Shown one piece after another: positions 50,265-63,063 of a stretch of DNA of 64,000 bases. Source of the DNA: Sipunculus nudus (lineage: Eukaryota; Annelida; Sipuncula; Golfingiida; Sipunculidae). The DNA lies in NCBI GenBank assembly GCA_026874595.1, contig CM049311.1, forward strand, positions 57,124,453-57,188,452, written 5' to 3'. The notes beneath the pieces were generated by a model that did no database searches, was not told the origin of the DNA, and saw only the letters and a program-made list of their open reading frames with translations. The position numbers and the translations under genes are program-made. Position 1 is the stretch's first letter; each line of letters begins with the position of its first letter.

Positions 50265-50715
50265 GTCACCTTGCCATCAGGTCTTATCTGTATACAACCA
50301 GCACCTTGCCATCAGGTCTTTTCCTTTTACCACCAGAACCTTGCCATCAGGTCTTTTCCTTTTACCACCAGCACCTTGCCATCAGGTACTTTCCTTTTAC
50401 CATCAGCACCTTGCCATCAGGTCTTTTCCTTCTACCACCAGTACCTTGCCATCAGGTCTTTCCCTTTAACACCAGCACCTTACCATCATGTCTTTTCTTT
50501 CTACCACCAGACCCTTGCCATCAGGTCTTTTCTTTCTACCACCATCACCTTGCCATCAGGTCTTTTCCTTTTACAACCAGCACCTTGCCATCAGGTCTTT
50601 TCCCTTTACCACCTTCACCTTACCATTAGGTTTTATTCTTTCTACCACCAGCACCTTGCCATCAGGTCTTTTTCTTTTGACCACTGGCACCTTGTGTCAG
50701 ATCTTTCTACCATGA
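50265..50715 (+). repeat. 35-bp minisatellite, about 13 copies
   Basis: Unit built on CACCTTGCCATCAGGTCTTT followed by a T/C run and ACCACCA. As 35 is not a multiple of three, each frame cycles through all phases, and all three plus frames stay open, giving look-alike proteins of up to 187 codons. Outer copies are more diverged. Treated as a non-coding VNTR. Confidence 0.85.
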
Positions 50716-51690
50716 GTTGCCTTGTCTCAGATTCATTCTACCACTGTCACCTAAGCAGCCCAATCACTGTTTGTTTCCATTATATTGCTTAGTGCTATTA
50801 ACAAACTGATACACATGGCTCAACAATCATAAAGTATAATACATTTTCTTTAAGATTTAATTGTTGTATCATTCAAATGAAACTTTGAGTGATCGTATCC
50901 CCAGACAAAGTCGGGGATACTATGTTAACATACCGGTTCTGCCGTGGCGGCCGCATATAAATCTTGTTGGCGCAATAACTCAAAAAATGTTTCAGGGATC
51001 TTTACCAAACTTGGTATATGTATAGATATAGGGGAGAGGACGATGACGATTGAAAATGAGGTCATGACCTTTACTAGGAGAGTGTCCTTAACCTTGAATA
51101 GGTCCAAAATTGGGGAAAATCGCACAAATTCTTAAATATCTCAAGAAATCTTGCATGGATTGATCCAAAAATCAAGTTGATCGAAGATCATGGATAGGGT
51201 TGTCATGTTCCAGAAACTTGTGGCACCACCTATTATTCTTTACTTGTTTTTCTGCTTTTTAATACCCCCAAAATTGCCACTTGACAGTACTGTGAGCATT
51301 TTAAGTCAAAAACTAATGGACAGATTTCTTTTATATTATGCATATACATAGATATTGGTTATGGGATTATGTTTATTTAAATTGGGGTCATGACCTTTCC
51401 TATGAGAGTGGCCTTGACCTTGAATATTCCCATATTTGGTGAAATTCACACAAAATCTTTAATATCTCAGTAAGGGATACATGGAATGATCCAAAAATCA
51501 AATTGACCGAAGATCACAGATAGCTTTGTCTTTTGCAGAAGACAGGTGGAGCCACCTTGTGTCATTTTCTTGTTAAAATGATGTTAACACAATAACTTTG
51601 TAAGAATTTGAGGTACAGTCACCAAACCCACAAGTTTGATGCATCTTATCAATGGCTAGCTCCAGTTCGAACATGGATGACCTTGATGCA

Positions 51691-54600
51691 TTTTTAGCGA
51701 ACCTGTGAGCTTATGCCATGGTGTGGGGTCGTCCGGCGTCCGTCGGCCGTCGTCTGTATGTTAACCCATACTATCTTGAAAATGGCATGAGTTTGCATTA
51801 CAAAATTTTATGCAAAAAATTAGTCATCTAAAAAACTCTATCGGATTTTGTTTATTTTTTGGCTAACTGCATTTTCTTAGATTTTACAGGGAAAAAGCTT
51901 AAAAACATTTAAAAATCTTCTTCTCTGAAACTGTTCAGCCAAATTGTCCAATATTTTACAGAAATGATCCCTGGAACAATCTCTCTCAAGTTTGTTCGAA
52001 TGGTCTAAGTTCGGTAATTTTTGGCCGAGTTACAAGACGTTAAACTTAGTCATCTGTCCAAAAAAGCATACTTAAATTACAATCTCAGAAACGGCTGGAG
52101 CTATCATCACCAAATTATATGTGAATGTTTGTCACATGAGTCATATCTGAAATCGAGGTATTGGTGGTGCCACCTGCATCAGCCTTTTTTGTATGGGGGT
52201 CATCAGTGCCCGTATCATACTGAGGGCTACAAAAAACTTCTTCTCTGAAACCATTTGGCCAAATTGTTAAATAATGCACAGAAATGATCCTAGGGTAGTG
52301 CTTTCTGAAATTTGTTCAAATGGTCTAAGTTCAGTGACTTTTGGCTGAGTTATGGGAAGCTGAATTTAGTCATATGCTGTAACAGCCCATTTTAGCTCAG
52401 TGGCTACAAAGATCTTCTCCTCAAAAACCACTGGGCTAAATTTTTAAATCTCACACATTAATTATCCGTAGATGTTGATAATTCAAGTTTGTTCAAATGG
52501 TTATTAGCTGTGTGAAGCAGATACATCTAGATACATCTAGACTGGCACCAGTTTATCAGCATTTATTACATCATGCCTCTAGACATTTAGATTTCAGGTT
52601 ATCTATGGTTAATATTGACAAGAATGTTTTTCAAAAGCTTTTAAAAAATGTAGATTTATGATTTTTAGATATTCCTCATGCCAGGCAATGTTTACAATCA
52701 CAGCTATACAGCTCTCTGTGGGTATATAAAGACGGCTGTACATGGATTATAAATAATTGGTATCCATAGTCAAGTTAATTCAAGATTTTGCCATCAGTGG
52801 GATGTATCTGTATTACAATTTTGCATTCAATATGCATCTGTATTAATTTTTAGTGAACCTGTGAACTAATGCGATGGTGTGGCGGTGTTTGTCTTCTGTA
52901 CGTTTACCCATACTATTTTGAAAATGATTGGAGCTAGCATCATGAAATTTAATGCAAAAAATTAGCCATCTGAAAATTTTCTTAAATTTTATAGAGAAAA
53001 AGCTAAAAAAAACCTTTAAAAATCTTCTCCTACGAAACACTCAAGCCAAACTGTTCAATATTTCACAGAAATAATCTTTTATACCATCTCCCTCAATTTT
53101 GTTCAGGAAGTTGAACTTAGTCATCTGTCCAAAAAAGCATACTAAAATGACAGTCTCAGAAACAGCCAGAGCTATCATCACCTAATTTTTTGCCAGTGTT
53201 GGTCATATGAGTCATATATGAAATTCAGGTATTGGTGGCACCACCTGAATTGACCTATTTTTGTACGGGGGTCATTGGTCATCTGTACATTAATCAATAA
53301 TTTCTCAGGAATAGCAGGAGCTACCCTTCCCAGATTTTATGCAATAATCTGTCACATATCAAATTTTGTGGGATTCAGCTTATTTTTTTGCTATCTGCAT
53401 TTACTTAGATTTTATAAGGAAAAAGCTGACAATATTTTAAAAGTCGTCTTCTTGTAGACAGTCCAGCCAAATTGTTAAATATTTTACATAAATGATCCCA
53501 GAGGCAAGCCCTCTCAAGTTTGTTCAAATGGTTTGCATTTGATGAATTTTAGTGGAGTTACACAAATTTTAACAGTCATTCAGCCAAGTAAGCATACTGA
53601 CATAGTACTCTCAGAAATGACAGAAGCTAGCATTACCAGGTATTGTGCAAATGTTGGTCACATGACTCATATTTGAAGTTGTAGATTTAGTGGTGCCACC
53701 TACATTGACCTGTTTTTTATGGGCAAAAAACCTCATAATTTTAGCCTCTTTAAGCTTAATGATGAAACTGTCAAGTTGAATTGTTCAATTTTTCAAAAGA
53801 ATTATCCTAGGACATGGTTCTTTCAATCATATCAGAATATACTGAGTTTGTTGATTTTTGGTTGAGTTGTGAAAAGCTTAAGTTGGTCTTATGGCCATTA
53901 TAATGTCTTTTTCAAACTGAGGACTGCAATAGTGTTCTTCTACAAAATTATTATTTCAATTATATCTTCTGTAACATTGCACAAAAATTATTCTTAGGTG
54001 GCCTTTGTTCAAGTTTACTAGAATGATTTTTGCAGAACTATTGGACCTTTAACAATGAAAGTACTGCATCTTTTATTATTCTAGATATTTTGATAAAAAG
54101 TTTATGAATATGTTGGCTTGAAAAAAGAAATTTTAACCAAAGTCTTACAGTATGTGTAAACAGATATACTAACAGGCCAAGATTGAATCTGTATCTTTAA
54201 ATAGGATGAGAAACTGCCAACTGTTTCAGATTTGGCAACAGATCAAGAGTTCATTCAGTGCAGCCAGATATAGGTCAAGAGTTCAATCAGTGCAGCCAAG
54301 CACAAGGCATGTGATCACTGCATGGATGTCATGTGAACACCTCATGGGCAGCATGTGATCACCTCATGGGTAGCATGTGATCATCTCATGAGTATCATGT
54401 GATCTCCTCATGGGTGTCATGCCCCTCAGGGCTGCATGTGGAGCCAATCTGTGAGCTTATGCAATGATGTGGCTACTATTTCAGATTTGGCAACAGGCCA
54501 AAGGTCAGTCTGGATCTGTTTATAGCTTTGGCAGACTGCCAACTGTATCAGATTAGGTGACCGGTCAAGAGTTCACTCAGTGCAGCCAGGTATAGGTCAG

Positions 54601-55379
54601 GAGTTCACTCAATGCAGTAGCTGCACTCTATTTATAGCATTTGAAGACTGCCCACTGTGTCAGATTATGCAATAGGTCAAGAGTTCACTCAGTGCAGCCA
54701 GGTACAGGTCAAAAGTTCACTCAGTCTAGCCAGGTGCAGGTTATGAGTTCACTCAGTGCAGTAGCCTGAGCTAGCAATTTGTCACAGTTTACTTGGGGCA
54801 ACTGCCTTTCACACCTAAGCCTGGTCAGCCCCATGCATCAGACTCAAGGTAAGTTTGATGTAGTGGCCTGATATTTTGGCCTGTCTATGTGTCTTTGATG
54901 GCCTTCTCGTTCACAAGACAGGTGTAGCCACCTACAATGACTTTTGCACAGTGTATGTGCCTCCTTATTTCTACAGAGGAATTTGATATAATCAGCCTGA
55001 AATTGGGCATAGTTATACCATATCGAATAGCTTTGTCATATACAAGACTGGTGGTGCCACCAACAATAATTTTTGCACAATGTGTGTCCCTGCTTATTTC
55101 TAAGGAGGGGTTTGATATATCAGTCTGAAATTGGGCATATGTATATATATATCTGATAGCTTTGTTCTATACAAGACTGGTGGTGCCAACTACAATCATT
55201 TTTGTGTTGTGTGCACCCATGCCAGAATTTCAGCAGTGATGTTTGTGTAATTGTTTCTTATTCAAAATGTTTAGTACTTGCATTGTTCATACACATGAAA
55301 AGTAATGGGCCAGTATTGAAGCATTATACCTAATGTATTTCCCAATGCACAGGTTAGCATTAGGCTTGTAGGCCTTGTT
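51691..55379 (+). mobile_element. family C Helentron-like element, copy C5, with a second 5' end inside
   Basis: Starts TTTTTAGCGAACCTGTGAGC at 51691 and ends CACAGGTTAGCATTAGGCTTG plus TAGGCCTTGTTT at 55379. A second family start, TTTTTAGTGAACCTGTGAAC, lies at 52847, with no matching 3' end of its own. The VNTR at about 54305-54425 has five or six units. GGTGGTGCCACC-type palindromes recur. Confidence 0.75.
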
Positions 55380-55925
55380 TCAAGGTCACAGTAGCGATTA
55401 TGCTAATACAGGTGGTGCCACCTTGTGTCATTTTCTTGCTTTTGTGCCTGTTAAAACCCCACCATTGCCACTTGGCAGCACTGTTAGCATGATAAATCGA
55501 AAACTAAAGGACAGATTTTTTTCATATCATGCATATATATATTTTTTTTTTTTATTTAAAAATTTTTTTTTTTAATTTTAATTAAAAAAATTTTTTTTAT
55601 TAAATCCTGGATTTTTGTTTTCTCTTCTGCAGAATACAGGTGGCGCCAACTTTTGTCGTTTTCTTGCTTTTGCACCTGTTAATACCCCTCCATTGCCACT
55701 TCATTGCCACAGCACTGTTAGCATGATAAATTGAAAACAGATTTCTTTCATATCATGTATATAGATATGGGTTACGGAATGAGATATATTTCAATTTTGA
55801 TCATGACCTCTCCTATGAGAGTGACCTTTACCTTAAATATGCCCATACTTATAAGAAACCATGGTGGCTTGCCAAGTGTCAGTCTCTGCATCTGAATTCA
55901 AGGTGGGATCCTATTCTTCGAAGCT

Positions 55926-55942
55926 GGGGGGGGGGGGGGGGG
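55926..55942 (+). repeat. poly-G run, 17 G, in B2
   Basis: G17 just before TTAATTGTCTGGGG. The same place in B1 (about 21019-21024) has GGGGGGCGG, so this is an expansion at a fixed site in the family. Confidence 0.8.
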
Positions 55943-55990
55943 TTAATTGTCTGGGGATACTATGGCACCTGCAGGTGCAAGAAATATCTA

Positions 55991-58546
55991 TTTTTGTTTT
56001 CTGTTTACCAATAGGGCAGCTTAATTACTAAATGAAATCTTTCACTTCTTTGATATTTTGTTGTATCTGTGAAAGTTGTATTGAAGAATATATAAGAATT
56101 ATTAATCATCAGACAATTATAGGGAATATATTAAATATATTAAAGCAAGAGATTTCTTTTTAAGAGACAAGATCTTTAGGGGCTACATCAGTTAATTAAG
56201 CTTGGATAATAATAAAAAAAGTGTACTTCGGATTCCAATATATGCCATATATTCTTTTATTCCATAAAACCAACCAATTTAAGCAAATTTTTTAATACCA
56301 TTTATTTACTTCTATGCATATTAGCCATTTTTTATAAATATCTATTTATTTATTTTCCACTCATCAAAATGTGGATATTTACACCATAGAATATAGTAAT
56401 CCATTTATAGTTTTCTTAGTGGCACCTTTCTGGAACAGAGACAGAAATAAATTGACTGAGCATAACAGAGTTATATTATTCTAATATAAACATTAGCTTG
56501 TTTTCTGGTTAGTGAGAGGAGTATTTGTTTATTCAATTCCAGTCATTGGTATTAATTTCAAGACTGTTATTCAGTCAAGAGTTATTTTTGTTAATTTGTT
56601 GGCAGCAGTTATTAATGACCTGCTCATAGTAAATTATCATTGAATGAAGCACTGACGATCAAAAGTAGACACATGGCGCCTTGACAGGCTGAGTATTTAT
56701 ACACAAATGGTTAAACATTTGTGTTTTTTTGGAGTCCTTATGGTCACCAGAGGGACTTGTGCTAGTGCAAACCAGGGCTTAACATTCTCAATGGCGCCAG
56801 TATGGTAATGACTTTGCATATGTGTTCTTGATAAGACTGATTTGTAAGACAAAATACTTGGGTTGTCCTGTACTTTGTTCCCAAAGTGATCGAGTGCACA
56901 TAACACCCCATACTTAAAGGCTGTCAGGTGTGCTAAACTGGTGAGGGCTGAAATGTTTTGTTGGCAAAGGACTCAAGTTATTTAAATTGTATTATTGCAA
57001 GAAGACATAGGAAATATTAAGTGATACAGAAATCAAAGAGAGAGATATAAAGAAGAACTTTAAAAAAATGAACCATTTAGCTATAATAGAGAAAATAATT
57101 GTAGGAAGGTGAAAACAATTGTACAAAAGATGAGAAAGAATAACACAAGAGGAAATAAAATATAGGAAAAAAGGGGGGAAAAGTGTGACTTTATAATAAA
57201 ATGAGAAATGGGGACAAAATATAAATTGTACTTAAAAGGGGGGAGATGAAAGAATATATCAAATAAAATGGTAGTGTTTTAATTAAAGGTCGAAAAAAGA
57301 AGATTAAAGTTTTTTTTAATGAGGTATAGAGATATGCAGGAGAACATTATACTTTTGCTTCTCTGATTGCATGTTTGCAGTGAAAGTTTCTCTCTATTTT
57401 CATGAAATAGTATAGCATATTGGTCATATAAGTGTGTCTGTGAATTATTGGCATTACACCTGTATATTCCATAGTTATTGAAAGAACAGGTTGCAAATGG
57501 GTTATTCCAAAGGTCAACAGCTTTCAGCAGTATATTTTACTTAAGGTGATCAATTAAAAACCTCTGGTACCATGGTCAAACTTGTGTAACATATTGTGTT
57601 AAGTTTGAATAGTTTTCATTTACACAAGTTCCCACTTGTCCATATATTTCAAGATTTTGATTTATATTCCATGAAGAATATAAGATAAATAACTTAAACT
57701 ATCATATATTTAGTTCTGTACATTAGATTTTCTTCATACTGTTCATCTATTTCCCTACAGTTAAACTAGACATTCTTACTGTAGATTGCCATTGTATCTG
57801 TTTTGTGTAGTGTTTTGTTTGTGTGTTATGTGTATACATAGTTTCTCATGTACTCTATCTGGCATTGTCCTTAAGTATTGTAATGTGAGGTACTGAATAA
57901 AAAAAAAGAAGATGTTTGAATAATTAGTTGATATCTTGTTCCTGGTCAGCATTTGATGAATGTTTCTGAAGTTGTCAAGGAGACAAGGACAGATCATTTG
58001 CTGAATAAATGGTGCTAACAGTGACAGGATGTTTGTCCTTAACAGTGTTACCAGCTCTTATTCACAAGGTTGTAAATTTCATGATATTTGAGAAATAAAT
58101 AGTTTTACAAAATTAACATAGGTAATGAGTGATTTACGTCACAGCCATTTATACATTTCTTGTAAACAAATGGTGCATTTAAAGTCAAATATGGGAAGAC
58201 AAAAGAGTTATATTTTACATAATATTGTATTCTTTATTTAGTACAAGTATTCTACTTGTTAGATATTCCCTTGTGAACTCTTTTAATTGTTAAGATGTTG
58301 TCATCTACATATTGTATAATAATTTAAAAAATGGATATACTCTGTTCAAGTTTATACATGATTATATCATGAAAATGGAACCCTTGTAAACTGAAAAATT
58401 GAAAATCGTGAAAATTTATTCTCATAAACATTAAGGTAACAACAGTTATCTAATTAATGTTACACTTATGCTGCTTTTGTAAAGATGACAACTGATGCAA
58501 GACATAAAAGACATTTGAATAATGAAGTGTTTAAAATAAACTTCAT
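55991..58546. other. AT-rich spacer
   Basis: 2.5 kb with no recognised gene or repeat family. Confidence 0.4.
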
Positions 58547-58801
58547 ATGTATAGACAAGATCATATAGGTCCTTTGCATACTTTTCCAAATTTTAGAAAA
58601 AAAATCATGAAAGCTGGCTGTTCACCTACATTTTCTGTAGAATTTGGTTATTCACCTACATATTCTGTAGAATTTGGTTATTCATCTGCATTTTTTGTAG
58701 AATTTGGTTATTCACCTGCATATTCTGTAGAATGTGGTTATTCACCAACATATTCTGTTGAATTCGGTTATTCACCTGTATTTTCTGTAGAATATATGTG
58801 A
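58547..58801 (+). other. 84-codon open frame built on a 30-bp repeat
   Basis: The array at 58613-58795 has six units of 30 bases, giving a ten-residue repeat of the type EFGYSPTYSV. Because 30 is a multiple of three the frame is kept, and an ATG lies upstream at 58547. Unit five differs at three third-codon positions without changing residues (CCA, GTT, TTC), while other units carry changes at residue-altering positions. It may be a small tandem-repeat protein exon or only a minisatellite; no splice or promoter signals are convincing. Confidence 0.3.
58613..58795 (+). repeat. 30-bp tandem repeat, six copies
   Basis: Unit TTCACCTACATTTTCTGTAG plus AATTTGGTTA, with 3-6 differences per copy. 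Confidence 0.85.
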
Positions 58802-59487
58802 TTTCTGGCTTAGTATGAGTTCACATTTATGAAGTATAAGTAATTCCTTTTAAGAAAAATGTTTATAAAGCCTATGTGGATCTTATAGCTTATTTATCTG
58901 CATGCTGTCGGTAAACACGGTACATGCACCTGTGTTTACAAACGGAAAAACCATCAACCAAATGTAGATGGTTGCGTATGTGCAGAAGTTGATAGGTCAT
59001 TAGCAGTAGTTGCAAAGTGTTCTGTGAAAAAAAAAATTGGTTTGTCCTCTTTTCTGCAATATTTACTTTTTGAGTGTGTTCGTGTTATTTTGAAAGGATC
59101 CCACATGTTATAAACACATGGATATTACCAAAACAGGCAGCTTGTGTGCAGTAGGATCAGTGTTTTCTGGCCTTTTTTAGAGTTCAGGGATAATCTTAAT
59201 ATGTTTCATTAACAGATGTCAGAAATCAGAATTTAGGCCCCTTTAAGCAAATGAACATATCCAAGGTTGTGCTGTGTAAATAACAGGGGACAGACTGAGT
59301 CAAATTAAAGCTTATGTATGCACCATCATAATTTCATAGACATAATCAAACACAGTAAATGGTATTTGTTAAATATTTTTTATTCTATTTCACAACAGAT
59401 GGCTTTCAATTATTCATATCAATACTTATCACTCACAATAATAATAGTTATTAGTAGGCATTAGTTTTGATATACCACCTATTGATT

Positions 59488-59491
<4 letters not shown>
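58802..59491. other. AT-rich spacer
   Basis: Nothing recognised. Confidence 0.35.

Positions 59492-59566
<75 letters not shown>
59492..59566. repeat. (TA)n microsatellite
   Basis: Pure AT dinucleotides for about 65 bases, with a slightly interrupted end. Confidence 0.95.
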
Positions 59567-61188
59567 CATGTAAAATCAGACCAAACAGTGATGATTTTGA
59601 TTTGACAGTATTGTTTAACCCTGATTAATCTTGTTGTGTTACTATAATTAAAAATGTCATTTATTTATAATTATCTATATATATGAATATGCATATGTTT
59701 CTATACTCTTTCATCAATTGATTATATTATAAACATATGAGCATAATAATAAACAACCTAAGTATATTTGACCATGACATCTGTGTCTTCATCCTCTTCA
59801 CCACATTATTTGGCACTTGTGGTCCTTGTATAAGTTAAACTTTAGTCATATATATAGTGACAATCATACCTATGCACACATACATCCAAACAAATACTCA
59901 TATACAAAAATATTTGCATTGCCTTCATAAACCTAGTGTCAGTTTTTCAGCTACTCTGCTATTTGTCATATATATCAAGTCACTCATCCACATGTGAGTA
60001 ATATATTTACAACAACAAAAAGTTTCAATGACCCATCATGTGAAACCATTTATAAACATTGTTTAACTAATTAAAACACATTTACATATTCAGACTGGTA
60101 TGATTTCTGTATAACATTCACTTAAGTGTATAAGTTATTTTAAAATTACCACTCAGGTCCTGCTTGTCTTGTTAATACAAATAACCTTTACAAACCATTA
60201 GCTTTGACGATTATAGTATCTATCTCTGTATCAAACATAATAAGATTGCTTGCATTCCAGAAGGTACTAGTATATAAATAGTTTGCTTTGTGTCTTTCTA
60301 TGTAACATGCCTGTATAATATATGTCATGTTGTATCACATGTTGATATAATGGATATTCCAGTAAGAGAGTAGTATTCATTAATAAGTTATCTTATTCTC
60401 TGAATTTCTGCAGAAATTTTAAATATAATATAAGATTATATCATATGATATGACACTCTAATATAAGATCTGTGAGTAATTCCTCATCACTTTGTTTCCT
60501 ATTTCTAACTAGTATATATGCATTATGTCATACATGTATTAGAAGGAAGACAAAAATATGAATCTTTAATAAAGTCACTCAGATTTAAAGTTAAGCATAT
60601 TAATAAAGTATCAATTAATATTTGCTCTCCATACATGGAAAGAGTATCAGTTTACGATAAAGTAGCTTTCTCACCAAATGCTTTACCTGAAAGTTATATT
60701 GAAGCTTCTGTCATACATGTATGTATATATGTATATACACCTGTTTGCCCATAAAACGCAATCATCTGAAAACCAAAGAGTATCACAGAGATTAACATCT
60801 CTCTTGTTGGACCTGACATGTGTGGCTGATCTGGAGACCTCCCACAATGCATCACAGTGTACATCTACCATTCAGTGCCAGTAAATTATAGCAGTCTTTC
60901 CATGGACCACTTTTCTTTTTTCATGGAAATCTAGACTACATTATCTATGGGGGGGGATGATAAACTTAATTAAACCTGGGCTAATTATAGATTTAATCAA
61001 TGAGCTAATACTTCCTCACCCAGCAATATGGAGTGCGGCTTGGTTATATGAAATAAGAGTTGTTATGCTAGAGAGACAGAGTCAGTTGTGTTAATTTAGC
61101 TTACAAAATGAAAATACCAATAAATTTTTCTGTCAGTATAGACATGGCTGTAGCTTCCATAATGACTGTATTATGCTGAGCCAGTTTG
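59567..61188. other. AT-rich spacer
   Basis: No convincing gene. Overlapping frames at 60518-60884 exist on both strands and have no supporting signals. Confidence 0.35.
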
Positions 61189-61461
61189 ACTAGTATATAT
61201 GTGATATACATATCATAGTTTACTAATATACTTGTAGTGTTATAGATCATATATTACTAATATACTTGAAATGTTACAGATCATAGTTTACTAATATACT
61301 TATGATTTTATATATCATAGTTAACTAGTATACTTGTGATTTTATGGATCATAGTTTACTAATATACTTTTGATATTGTAGATCATATAGTTAACTAATA
61401 TACTTGTAATATTATAGATCATAGTTAACCAGTATACTTGTGATATTATTGATCATAGTTT
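61189..61461 (+). repeat. 34-bp tandem repeat, about eight copies
   Basis: Unit ACTAATATACTTGTGATATT plus ATAGATCATAGTTT, with moderate divergence and one two-base-longer unit. Confidence 0.85.
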
Positions 61462-62940
61462 ACTGCTCCACCCTGCCAGGTTATACATTATTACATTACT
61501 TTTTCAACTGAGTAGCTATATGTACATGATAAGTGGTCTCTGTTGACAAGTTGGTCTCTTGTTGAAGTTTGGACCTGCCAGTCTAGGAGTCTCTTTTCCT
61601 GATATCAACAATAAAAAGTGGCCAATACAACCTCAAGTGAAAACACTTGCTTGCTGTCAATATTATTACTTTTAGCTTGATATGTGGACACCATATAATT
61701 TGAGCTCATACCACAGTAGGGATACCTGGGGATTTAATAGATAAAGTGTGGTTTCATATTTTTAATTTGTTTGTAGGTGTGTGTGTATGTAGTAAGCGGT
61801 ACAGAGTGTTATACATGCTTACTTTAAAACATGCATATTCATATATGAATATATCCACTAAAGCAAACATGTTTGATATTAAATATCTGATTATTTGAGC
61901 TTTATATGGATACAGTATGTTTTATATCTTATCAAGTGAATATATAAAAAAAGATGTTACTAGTTTTTAAAAATAGTCAAATATGATATATAAATTAGCT
62001 TTTAACACAGGTAGTTGCACCATAAGTAAAACTTTATAGCTATAGTATGCCCTTATAAATTGAAACCACATATATTATTGTCACATTAAATTTTTAAAAT
62101 GACTGTATTCTAGGTTACAGCTTTATCCAGACATTAAGGCTGAATAAATAAGAATATTATGCCTCGAGACAAAGATACTTTGATAATTTCTGCTCTAACT
62201 TGATGAGGTACGTATCAGCATGTATAGGCATGCTACGTGGACCTAATGCCCTCTATGTTTATTCTGAATCACAATCTCAGCAGGCGTAATAAAAATATTT
62301 GTCTATACCTTACAATAGATTTAATGAAGATTGTCACATTAATAAACGTTAATAGAATGCATTAAAGGTCATGATTTTCTGACTGCTTTGGTAACATAAA
62401 AGCTCATTTATCGGGTGGACGGAATTGTGACCAGGTTAAAAAGGACCCAACCCATTTCAATACAGAATCAGTTTATCCTGAAGCTATGTGGGTCAGCAGT
62501 ATACAATAGGCATTCAAGGACCATGTATGCCTGATATAGGGATCATTATTGAGTAACTGAAGTTCTGTTTGGAGAGTGAGAAAAATCTGCCCCGGAGAGT
62601 GAAGGACACCCTTCATGCCTGACTGGTGCCATTGGAGGAAAGCACATAAATAGATTGTTCATGTCGCTGAAACTGGCCGGCCAGTTTAAGCTAACAGGTG
62701 TATACTGATCAATATAATACTCCACAAATTGACCGGCCCAAGAGGTCAGTGCATGCTCTTGCTACTAGACCTCCACAGGCATAGAACGTGCCCTACATTT
62801 GGAGATTAACCTTGCCTAATCTATGAGATTATCATGGATCACAACATGTAATACATGCATGCCTGGGCTCTACAGACCTTTCACTGTCAGGAGAGTTGAG
62901 ACTGATAAAACGCCTGAGGTCACAGCCTCAACTGATCTGA
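61462..62940. other. spacer downstream of the NHL gene
   Basis: The right part (about 62400-62940) is GC-richer than the rest, and might hold further 3' UTR of the NHL gene if the first poly(A) signal is skipped. No other feature is recognised. Confidence 0.35.
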
Positions 62941-62946
62941 TTTATT
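62941..62946 (-). terminator. polyadenylation signal of the NHL gene
   Basis: TTTATT on the plus strand reads AATAAA on the minus strand, 118 bases past the NHL stop codon. This is the first canonical signal downstream, so the 3' UTR would be about 140 bases. Cleavage is inferred, not seen. Confidence 0.5.
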
Positions 62947-63063
62947 GGCATTCCTTAACCCACAGCTGCTTGTAGGCCATGTTAATCTTAGGCGTGATCT
63001 TTGGAACAGATTGGTTTTGAAAGACCTAATGTATTTTATCCTGAGAGATTTTGCAGGAAACCC

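Larger units (their letters stand above)
50893..55990 (+). mobile_element. family B Helentron-like element, copy B2, interrupted by C5
   Basis: Starts TCGTATCCCCAGACAAAG, with hairpin CCCCAGAC...GGGGATAC. It breaks at about 51690 after GACCTTGATGCATTT and resumes at 55380 with TCAAGGTCACAG. It ends TTGTCTGGGGATAC, then hairpin-like GGCACCTGCAGGTGC, AAGAAATATCTA and host T run. Core units match B1. A G17 run (55926-55942) sits just before the inverted 3' motif. Confidence 0.8.

Noticed and set aside
50265-50715. CRISPR-like array
   Set aside because: Units are contiguous with no unique spacers, and the setting is eukaryotic.
50229-50792. 187-codon open frame with HQVFSFYHQ repeats
   Set aside because: It is the 35-bp minisatellite; all three frames are open for the same reason.
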